Of a stretch of 64,000 nt of DNA, positions 10,341 through 22,300 are shown piece after piece. Numbering within the stretch: position 1 is the first letter of the stretch; each line of letters starts with the position of its first letter. Origin of the DNA: Phoronis australis (Eukaryota > Phoronida > Phoronidae); contig NMRA01000025.1 of the NCBI GenBank assembly GCA_002633005.1, positions 404,300-468,299 of the forward strand, given 5' to 3'. Position numbers and translations under genes: made by a program. The notes beneath the pieces were generated by a model. The model made no database searches and was not told the DNA's origin. It worked only from the letters and a program-made list of their open reading frames with translations.

Positions 10341-13300
10341 GTGAGTACAACCAATTGTCCTATATTTTACACGTTTTCGGCTTGCTAGTATACTACGCAT
10401 TTCAGGTAAAGAGGGACAGCTTGTGTATCGATGACTGGTTTCCATGGCACTCCAATGAACCTTGTTTATATGTTGTACTTTAGGACGATGACCATTTGTA
10501 CAACAAAGAATTTATATCTTATCATGCATGTTAGTTTGAGGTTGAATCATAGCGGAAAACCACGCGTTAATCCATATAAGAAGTTTCAGAATTATCTCAC
10601 CGCCGTGGATTCAGTATTCGATGTCAGTTTCATTTCCTTGACACTGAACATGATCCATCCATATCTTTCCACGGTCTCGTCCAAATGCGCTGTATTCCTA
10701 TAGTCTTTCGGCATTTGCATACCCTAGGACAAAGCAGAGATTTTAGACATAACTTCGCAAACGACTATGGAACTACATCACGGGTCATGAAGTTTGGGTA
10801 ACCTGGGGACGTGTCGTCTAGTAGACAGTAATTCGCATTTTCCCAATACCTTTCGCATCATTGTGGGATCTTAACAGCGACATGTATGGGCCTAGCTGAA
10901 ATAATTATACATGTTCATATGTTTTCATCAAAACACCAACAAAGTGAACTTTTATGAACTGAATGTTGATATTCAGTGCACGCTTTTAAACTACGATTTT
11001 TTCATAACGGCACGTATCTCTGCAAAACTTTGTAACGACGTTTAATGTAATAAAGGCCAATCTTCGTCACGTGATCAATGTTTTAGACCCTAAAAACTTT
11101 TGCATCAACAGCTAAGTTGGAGGTTACAGCAAGTCGACGTGAAATGGACATTACGGCAATTTCCCGTTGATCCCAACTTGTTCGATTCTATAGCCCAACA
11201 ACAAGTTGGGAAGATGACCCCTGCAGCCAATATCTTACACGACCGATTAACTTCATTCTGGCATTATGGATGGAGGGCCAGCTCTCTTGTTCTATAATTG
11301 CGCTAATCTCCGGTGAGATCGTATCTAGCCTGACTGTGCTGTACTGTTAAAAAATTAAGTTATGACATATTTGAACATATATCAATAGCATTTCTGAATT
11401 TCTCGTCAAATACTAATCATGTTTAGTTTTTAAATCACCAAAATCGCCCAAGTACAACCGAAGTTAAGACAATCTATTCTTTCCGGACATACCAATTCGC
11501 CGCTCTAGGTTTGATACGCGGTCTGCAATAAGCCTGGTAGATAACTGACCTGCCTGTTGTCGTACCAGACAATAGAATGTTCTTGGCAGTTACCAAAGGA
11601 GTTAGCTGTTATAATAGGCTCACAACTCTCAACGTTTGGTAAAGTCACTGAACGGGAGAACGCCGTTATGAAATGTATTACATCTATGTTTAGAGCTAGA
11701 CAACAAATGACTTGATGATTGTTTCAAGCCACACTGAGTTCTCGTGAGTTGTGTCCTGAAACATTCAGAGAGGTAATCATGTTTGCACCTCTAATGCCGC
11801 AGCGTCTTTTTTTACATTTGTACCAAACCATTGAGGAAACAAGTGAGCAGTACATTTGATTATCTATTTATTGTTACACAGTGTTTAATTTTCATTAAGC
11901 GGGTTAAAAACCATCTAAATAACAAGTACTGACAAATTAAGCTCGCAGTACAGACAACACAACGAGTAAAACAGCACAAAATCTGCAAAGTCGTGTGTAA
12001 AGTTTAACGCTTCTTCCTCTTTTTAATATCAGTACATGTACATCATAAACAACAACGTCCATAATATACGGGACGATATTATAAAATACAGGAAACCCAT
12101 ATTTATTGGGTATAGAATCATTTAAGTATGTAATTTTTAACCCAATGTACTGTATCGCAAACATATTTAAAGGCGAAGACAGCCTTTTTTCATGTCATTT
12201 TTAGCAAAAATAGGGTTCGTTGATTATCCCAGACATATTTTTCACTTATTTACAGCTTTTCGTAATTTAATTAATTACTCGTCGTCTACTCCGGAAGTGA
12301 CGTTTTGGGGGAGGCAAGAATTTCGCCCCAATTTCTTTTCATAGAGTCTGACTGTGAGAGCAGTCGAGTCAGTCATTGTTCTACCTCGGTTGTAATAAGT
12401 TCGGTCGTCGTTTGCTTTCGTTGACGAGTCAGTCAACATGCCACGCTGTTGATGCCTACCGAGATGTACTCATTATCGTCTCACGTACAGAGGAAAAACT
12501 GTCCCACTTGCCTGAGTGTCCCGCGACACACCGGCTCCCGATGGTGACTTGAGTACCCAAACTGCTTACATCCAGCCGTGCGACTCCCTCGTTACACACG
12601 TGGCACCTTCTAAATAGCTCCAATACAAGTCCACAATAAACTTATCAAACTTAGGTTCACCGATCTGTTCACTGGATGACGAACTGTCCTTTTCACTGGA
12701 TGTCAAACTGGGCCTGTATTCACTCCTACTCAACATCGTTGCAGGGCTGCTTACAGGCTCTGGGCTAAAGACAACAGCACACGGGGAATCACTGCTAGTT
12801 CCTGGAATTGCACGCTATGGGGTACGTTCGGAGGCATGGGTGACAGTAGATGAAGTGCCTCCAGTCACTGTTTATAGTGGCTACAGCTCGCGAGGCTTCT
12901 CGCTTCAAAAACGCACTTCTCGGGGGTGGCGATTAGGCACTTGGCTGCCGGGAATCAACAGCGACGATATGGAACCCTTCTTAATTCAGGCGTTGTTTCG
13001 CAGGGACCTTCATCAAGTCAGCGTACATATCTCTGTCGTAATCTGACGGATGAAAATGCTTCCCACTGCTTTGTACGTTGCGTGAATGGGTAGCGCTACG
13101 TTCTTCACTCGAACGAGCTAGCCAATTACGGCGAATTGTGTCATCCTTCGGAAAGCGATGCAAGGTACCCAAAAAGCGCGTGTGAGACGATAACGATAAC
13201 GCAGCAACAGCGTGGCATGTTGACTGACTCGTAAACAAAAGCAAACGACGACAGAACTTATCACATCCGAGGTAGAACAATGACTGACTTGACAGCTCTC

Positions 13301-16300
13301 ACAGTCTGACTATATGAAAAGAAATTGGCGCGAAATTCTTGCCTCCCAAAATGACACTTCCTGAGTAGAGGGCGAGAAATTAATCAAATTGCGAAAAGCT
13401 GTAATTAAGTGAAACATATGTCTGGGACAACCAACAGACCTTATTTTTGTTAAAAGTGACATAAAAAAAGGTTGCCTTCGCCTTTAAGTCTTGTGAGCAC
13501 GCCATCTGTGGTGGGCTGACTTGCGAAGTATTCAGTCTTGCATGAAGAAAGAGCAACGGGAAGGACAAGAATACAATCATTCGCGCACTAATTCGCTGCC
13601 ATTGAATAACTAAGTTTATGTCTACACGTACATTAACATAGGCCGTCTATTAACAGTATTTTTATCCCTTGAGTAAAATTGCATTACAATAACGTGATCC
13701 AGAACGCATACATGTAGTTTTCTTCTTTAAACATTACGCCGCTTAACTGGAATATTTGATATCACTAAGCACGACAGTGGAGAAACTAGGAAGTATAAGA
13801 TTATTAAATCAGGTAAAAATACGGTTAGTTCATCATGGGCGGCGCACCATAGGGGGCTGGGGGGCTACAGCCCCCACTTTTTACAATGCTGCGCAGCCCA
13901 TGTTCATAATATTGAAATAGATGTCTGCGAATTAAAACTCCTTTGATCTAAGGCGTAGTACCAAAGTATACATGTAGCATTCACTGTAACAAACAATAGG
14001 CCTATTGGCCATGTGTCTTGTCTTGTTTTGATAGTTTCAATCAATGCTCGTTCTGACCTGCCAATGCATCATTGGCATCAATCTTCGAAGTTAAAGGCAG
14101 GAAGCAACTAAAAATTGATACTGCCTGCTTATGTCAAAGATTGGTTATTATGATACTTGGTGAGTGGTCTTTTCCCACAGTTGCCGTCTAATTCGCTAAA
14201 AGCGTTAGTCATGCTTGCCTGGCCATTTAGCAGATTTTGAAAGGAGTTTTCAAATTTTCCTTCAAACATTAGAGAGTTGTCGAGGGTAACACAGCATTAT
14301 TTTGTTTCAGAGAACTGGGTGGGAAAGTCATTTCAGTAACTGTTAACTAATAGGACAACACTAGGTTTTGGTATCCTTTAATGTCGTGGGTTCGATTGCC
14401 TCAGAGCCACCTTGCTATTAAGGTCTGTAGCTCTTCAGCTCCGTCTCAACTAAAGCACAAACATGGTTCCAAGTGACCAGTGCAATGGACCCACATGTGA
14501 GCGACCTACGCCAAACACGCGGCTACATCGTGCACCAAACCGCCTGCAAATATTTGTGTATGTACATGTACTATGATTCTCAAAAAATGACCTTGTTTCA
14601 AAGTTCTTTATCAGCTTTTGCATTGTCTTACATTGTCTGGTCTCGACGCATGTATTTTTATCATTAAGCCACTCTCCCTGATGTCAATTCGATTTTACCT
14701 TTTCAGCTGTTGACGACTTAAAACTGGCTATGAATGGACTACAGAAACGGCACTACAAGTACACCGCCGGGTATTGCACTTTATACAATAAGGCCCTACT
14801 CAGTTTATGTTGCAGCGCTCGATGCGGCCTCAGATTGTGTTTGGGGACTTGGGAAGTTTCAAGTCTTCACGAAATCGCCACTGCGAGTATTAAAGTCAGA
14901 CAATAATTCCCTCCAAATTCATTTGTTAAAGTTCGTGTTGACTTTCAAACTTTAAATTACCATCAGTCTTCTTAGATTACGTGTACCTTCGATTCAATAT
15001 GGTTCCGTTTATTTTGCGAAATCAGTGCATTTGCCACCACAGCAGTCAGCACACATGAAACGCGCTTACACGCAAATTACAACAGGATATCGGAATTGTT
15101 CGGCAAAGATTGTGTAAGATCGGTGAAATTCGCGCCACCAGTGCGTGCAACCTTTTGCGTCCTATAGCCTACGCCTAATTCATACAGACAAGAAGCGCGC
15201 TCCAAAACTAGGCTCACTACGATTGGTCCGTTAAATAGCTAATCGGCATAGCTGTATCGGTCCTATTCTACTCTCAAAAATACTGAAGATCACGCAAAAT
15301 TCCCCCACGATGCTTAAAAATTCTCCTAACGTGATTGAAATCTTCCACTGGAAGTTAAAATCACCTGTAACCACACAAGTGACAATTTGAAAGAGCACAG
15401 AATGGTACTTGAGACAAAGCCTATGATGGTGATCGCGGGGGGTAGAATTTCCCCCAACTCAGCGAAAAATTCCTCTCTCAGAAGGCACATTGTCACGTGG
15501 CGTATATCTTGCCGGTAGGCGGTTGAAATAACACAATTTGATTTGGATGTAATAATGAGTATATTGACTAAATGTTTGAATTTCCCTAAATGAATGATCA
15601 TAAAGATTAATAAAGAAGCCTAATTTATTCAGTCTGTGATCACGTTTCCCATTCCTGGCGTCGGCCTTGGATCCAGTGTTATACTTGTTATGAGGAGTTT
15701 CCTCTTCTCTTGATCATTCGATCCAGTCTTCCAAGCAGTCTTCACTTGATGAAATGCTTCGGAATAACCATGAAGTTCAGTCCATCGAACAACATATATG
15801 TTAACATTGAATTCAGTCCATCGAATCCTAGATACAATGTACCCTCTTTGAAATTCAGTCCATCGAATTTCTGCTACACGTATCGGATTGAAATTCAGTC
15901 CATCGAATTTCTACAGCTTGTGATATTTCTCAGCAAACCAGTAGCATCTTTTCAGGAATATCTGCGATATCTCTCTAGCAAGAAATATCTAATACATCTA
16001 TACCAATCTGGTTGCCTCTCGTTGGAAATATGTCTTCTTGAAAAGCTAACGGTATACTTATACTCAAACAGAATAAAGGTGGGCGGGTTAGATCAAAACA
16101 TAAAACCCACCAACTTCCTCTAAATGTACTCATAGTTCCAAAACAACTTCCCAGAACAACATCATAAGATTCCACATATGAACCTAAGCTTTCGCCAAAT
16201 ATGGTCACGGACAGACAAATCTTTAAGTAATTTCTGCTGAATAATAACAAGACTATTGTTGTTGTCAGAACTGGCTAACCCCACAGTTGACCAATTCCGG

Positions 16301-19300
16301 TGAATTGAAAGTTACATAATTCTGCTAGCAGAGCATAAACACATGGTTAGAGACAAATATGCTGATTCATTTCCTATGCACTCATAGGATGCAAAAAATT
16401 TCAGTAAACAACTAATACCCTTAATTAATTACACAACAACCACTATATACTTAATTAATACTTATACTTCTCATGTTATATTATTCTCATGTACATAGTC
16501 AACCCAAGTTCTAATGTGTTTGTATCATACTTTAATGATAAATAAATGACATGTTCATCCTACATAAAATCTCCCCGTAACACATATGCACCCGGCTTTC
16601 CGGCTTTTTCTTCGGGTGAACGAGGCCCATGAAGAAACATAATAACTACAGTGTATGCTTGCTCTGTCCAGTTAACTGAAATTGAGCTCTAAAACGATTT
16701 TTCAGGTTATGTTTATTTTAAAATTCAACTTGACCAAGATTGATATTTGAAACCCCAACACATGAAATAGGTGTAAGAATTATTAAAACCAAGAAAGCAG
16801 AATTGATGGTGAAATAATCTTTAGTTTCAATTACAAATCTGTTCTTTAATTAAACTATATTTAATAACATCAATCATTCTCGCAGATCAATAACAAATCA
16901 ATTGTTAGTCCCGGTAGTCCTTACCTTACTACCAGGACCTAGGCTGCTGGACGTTAATATTCTTGATCAACAAATTAAACCAGACGTGACTTGCACGTGA
17001 CAGCAAAATGCAATGAGCCACCACTGTCAAATATTTCTTCAACTGGTCAAAAATACGACCAGATGACCTGGTTCGTGTAGAAAGCATTTTTATCAACAAT
17101 TTACAAGACGAAATGTAACTTTGCATTCAGCATATAGGCCTACCTAATCCGTATCACGATCGCGGCAATCTGGTAATATTTACTTTTCATGTTTCGAACC
17201 CAGTTTACCGAAAAACCTATACCCAGGTTGGACTCGAAAGATCAGCCATTTAACTCACGCAATGTCATCTTCCAATATGTTTATCGCAGTGAGCCTCGCT
17301 TTGGGTTTTAATGTCCGCCGCGTGAATGGGGCTATTCGGAAAATCTACAATAACTAGAGGGCGCGCGTGTACTAGTGGTGATGGATTAACAGCCTCGATT
17401 TTGTGAGCCCTTTAAATACATGGTGAAATGGCTTGCAGCCGTGCCAACTGAATCTGAGATTGCGTGAAAAGGGTGCTTCTATGAGAGGAAGTAAGCACGA
17501 CCTTATACAAAGGTAAGGTTTGTGATTATTTTAACGATTATTCCATGCTTATTCTACCGATGCCTGTTAACTGAGGTACTCGCCGATGTCGACTTCGCGG
17601 CAGTCGCCAGTCGTGTTAATCTTTGTTTGTTGTATGTGATACGATATTTGACGTAGCGATCGGGATCTTTTCGTACTTCAAAGCATTATTATTGTTTGGA
17701 ATGATTTCTAACATTTTATCAGTGACAGTTACATCAATCAATGCTGAATGTTCATGCTGTCAACTCGATACAGGTTAATGAGTTAAGATTACAATCCAAG
17801 CCCAATGGCAAAGCGGGGTACATAACAAATATCCATTGCATTAGACTATTTGTTTACTCCCTATCTTATGTCTTCTGGAAATCTATTACACGTTGAAATG
17901 GAAATCTATCACGTCTGTTTTCACGTAACCTTTGGTTTTTAGGTTTGAGGGCTTTTACCGTGCAGAGGAGATATGCATCGCTTCTGCACCGTCCCTGAAT
18001 GGACAAAAATTGGTTTTTAGCATTTGACTGCAGCTAACCAACAAGATCTTCCCATCCAGTGCAGATCTTTTTTCAAAGCCTACTTTCAATATTGGAGGCA
18101 ACGAACAAAGCCTTTGAAAAGGAACAGTTATTTTTAAAGAAAGGTATGTAAGTCATTTTGTTAATCTTCTTACTTGTATTCAGGTCCTTAGCGGGGGATT
18201 GACATGGGGGGTTGGGGTTGAAATATTTGGTACAACTGAATGTGTGGAAATAACAGGTAATGCATGTTTGAGGAAAAGAGCATGGTGAGGTAATTCTTAT
18301 CCTTCATGAAGCCCCTTCAAGTTGATTTCTTGAAACTGTTTTGCTTCTTGTATCAATTGTAAACCCATGAAAATATATTACATTTTCTGAATTCACAGTG
18401 ACTGAATAGTCTTAACTCATGCCTTGAAATGTTGCAAGCTGTTATAAATTCAAATGACTACCTTTTTGTGAAAGTTGCATTTTTGATGGTGCCTTACGAT
18501 TTGTAATTACTCTTAAACAACAGAAAGATTAATCATCATTTTTAAATGACCCAAGTCTTCATATCTTCTATTAGAAGAAAAATTAAAAGTCTGAGAAACG
18601 GTTCCCTCAACCTTAGACTAGAAGTATTCGTGACAGACCCATGAACCTGTGATCGCAGTTTAAAATTGCTGAAAGTATCAAAATTCAAAAGGCTTGAAAA
18701 TGGGTAACAAAGGTTTGAAGTTGTCTCAAAAAGCTTGTATATTTTGCAGACAAGTGATGCGTTCAAAAATTGTTATGGCTACGAATCAAAAATAAAGACA
18801 AAGTTTTATGCAATGCTTATTATAAACACCCTTGGTTTCTGAAAATAGTAATTATGTAATTTTATGTGAAACTGTAGAGCAATCACCATATATTTTTGAA
18901 CAACAGGAATAACGTTTTTGACCCAATCTGGAGTACTTAATTATTCACATTTCAATATTTGTTCCAGGTTCAGTGACATTTTAAAGCCCCTTCAAGCTGT
19001 ATCATAGACAAGCTTTGTTACTCCCTTCTCTTCCCACAGCACTTCCACACACCAGCAGTGCTGCATGGCACAATGTACAAGTCAGTGGCCCTGGAGAAAT
19101 GTGAATCGCAGTACTAAGTTACCATAAGTCAATGTGCCAGTGGACTGTCTGTGTATTCAGACGAACTATATCTGACTGCTACACAAGTAAGCCTTGTTGG
19201 TGAGGATGCCCTTTCATAGGCAATAAGTCATGTTTGGACAATAACTTATTTCCTTTCCTGGAAGAAACATGAGGGACTGAAGCTAAAGAAGACCTAGTGA

Positions 19301-22300
19301 CACTCTGGTCTACTTCAAGGGTCTGATTTTGGGCTCAATACGATTCAAGTGATATGCTGCTGTGTTTACCTTCAAGGGTCTAATTGTGGATGTTATTGAG
19401 GCTGAATGAGGTTACATGAAAGAAAACCACGTGTCGAAACTGGACCCTTTTTTACAAGCACTTCTATAGGCCATTGAAATTAGATACCAGTGAAATGAAA
19501 GCCAAAAGCTGAGTGACATTAAATTTTCCTTTCAGAAGAAAGGCTTTATACTATTGGTAAAAACTTTTCAATTTGGTACATATTATGCGGAAATGACATT
19601 CAGTGACTGCATCGATTGTCTTATTGTATGTTTTCAATTGTATCTAGCTGGATAAGAATCTGCTATGCACAAGATTCGAGAATATACAATTATCAGTGTA
19701 TTTAAAAACAAATGGCAAACTGAAAAAGCACAGAAAGAAACAACATTGCGAGGGAGTCCATAATCAGGCATATCAAGTGCTAATTTCTGAATGATGTTCA
19801 ATTCTCTCAGGTTATTGTTGAAGGATTGCTTTTCACTTTGTCCAAAGGTAAAATAGATAGTCGAGCGGTTGGTTTCAGTTGTTTTCGTTCACCTGTAACA
19901 GAATAGTCGGAGAAATATTAGCAAATTGTAAAGGAAAAGACAAGACAAAACTACTTTTGTAAGGCAGAACATACTTGACGTTTCATCTTCATGTTTATGT
20001 GTAGAAACTAATAACCTTTGTACCTAAGTCTTATTTTATATCTGAATTAAAATATGTGAAACAGGCTAAATTGAGTTAACAATGTGTATTTTTCATGACA
20101 CTTAAAATGTGCTTCTGATCTCAACAAGTAAAATTCATTCTAGGTGTCAATTTTTCATCCCATACAATGTTACGACATTTACTGAATTAAGGCTTATTCA
20201 TGTTGATTCGATAACTGATCTGGTAGTCCTGGGGGTGGAGTCCGCGATAAAATAAGGAAACACACATCTAGAGAATTTTATTGGAAACAGCATAGTTTTG
20301 AAGAGAAACTGCTGTGAAAAAGTCACCCTTGACTTCTGTGCATCACGTACCATACACCTCTTATTTTGGGATAGGCAATGACCATCGCCTCTGTTGGCCC
20401 GAACCAGACCAACAGAGGCGATAGTCATTGCCTCATTTTGGGAGCACTCCCACACAGGACAATATGAATATGTGCTGCTAGCCTACCCGGCATCGGGTGA
20501 GTTTCCTAAAAGAAATACTAGTTCCACTCAATAAACCTGTTATTCAGTGGGGTAACTGGTGGGGATAACATCACCGAACGATGTTGATAGAAACTTGATT
20601 GCTAAAAACTTACCAAGTAATGTTGTGTAGTCTCCGAATGGAACTGCATAGTCATAGAGCACACGCGGGGCTTCAGCATTCACACACTTTTTGTCACTTA
20701 GTTGACCCTTTTGACCGCAATTGTCCACGAATATAGTAACCTTAGGTCTTTTGGGAAATTGTGGCCACCTGTCGAAGACTTGCACCACGGAAATTAGCAG
20801 TAATGAGGCTTAGCGCGACGACGTATTTTGATAACAATTCCATCTTTTACCAGTTGTTTACATGCAGACGGCCACGCATGCGCAATTCAATCACCACTAG
20901 TACAGCAGCGAAACCGCGAGGTGAATTTTCCGAATAGCCCCATTAGAAGTATGCTCGTTTGGCGACGGGAGGAATAGAGTTATATAATGAATGCACATAT
21001 TCACGGGGAGAAACCAGATAGATACGCGAGTTTGGTTACGACTTTTTTTCAATCGACGATTTCTACGGTGGTTCGGCAAGCTCTTTCCATGCGCGCACCC
21101 AGCCTTCAATATGGGGGGCTCGAATTAATGACGTCGTGGACCTTTTGCTAACGAAAGAGCGGGTGGACTAAAAAAAAACCGGAGCACCACTGTGAAGTGC
21201 GCGTTTGCGATTATTTAGTCCCATTTTCTTGGACTTTCTGTCCCTCAGGGNATCATTCATACAAGTACTTACATGTACCTTTCACTCCGAGGCTCTTTTC
21301 AGTTCAAAGTAGATCAAAGATGTCCATTCTGAGGCTGCCTTGCGCAAAACGATGTCATTAATCTAGCTTACATTGTGGGGTAAACATGGTCACCGTGAGC
21401 CAATCCACACGTGATTTTTGATTAAGAATATATGTGAACACGACCAAAAATGTCGTTATAAGGGCTACGCGGCGAATTTTTTTTCTGTCGGAAAATGTGG
21501 TTAGTCACACCCTTCTTTCTTCATCCCCAATTCACCTGTAGAAAATGTGATTAATCATATCCCTCTATCATCATCCCCAATTTACCTGTGGAAAATGTGG
21601 TTAGTCACATCCCTCTTTCGTCATCCCCAATTTACCTGTGGAAAATGTGGTTAGTCATATCTCTCTATCATCATCCCCAATTTACCTGTGGAAAATGTGG
21701 TTAGTCATATCTCTCTATCATCTTCCCCAATTTACCTGTGGAAAATATGGTTAGTCATATCTCTCTATGATCATCATGCCCAATTTACCTGTGGAAAATG
21801 TGGTTAGTTACATCCCTCTTTCTTCATCCCCAATTCACTTAACATAAGCGTAGTAAGTGACTGTATATATTACTTTTAGCTTACAAGCTGACGCAAATTA
21901 CACGTTCATCGACGGCTGTATGGCCTTGTACTTAGATGGCAGCGGAGACTGCGCCGACGTGTCCCCGGTACCCAACATTTTCTCTCGCAGCTACACGTTA
22001 GGAGCATCTATTCGACTGGCAGCAATTGACACGGATAATGCAATACTTCAAGACTGGTCGAGCCCTCGCCAATTTCGGTTGTATGTCAACTCTGCAAACA
22101 AGGTCGTAGTGCAGATAAAAAAGAACGATGCACCTGATGAGAATTTGCTGAACGTTTCATCTTCTGGGGTGGTCACAGCCAACAAATGGTATGACATCGC
22201 CTTCTCTAGAAATGTTGACACCGGAGCCTACGCCCTTTACGTAAACTCTCTTCAAGTAGCAAATGGATCTGTGACGAGTAAGGAAACTCAGAAGGCAAAC

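Noticed and set aside
12840-13046. Plus-strand frame inside the foldback element as a host gene
   Set aside because: It lies between the inverted arms and antisense to the THAP remnant; no domain recognised.
17500-19200. Splice-like GT/AG pairs as exons of another gene
   Set aside because: No coding between them on either strand; such pairs are common by chance. A non-coding RNA cannot be excluded without transcripts.
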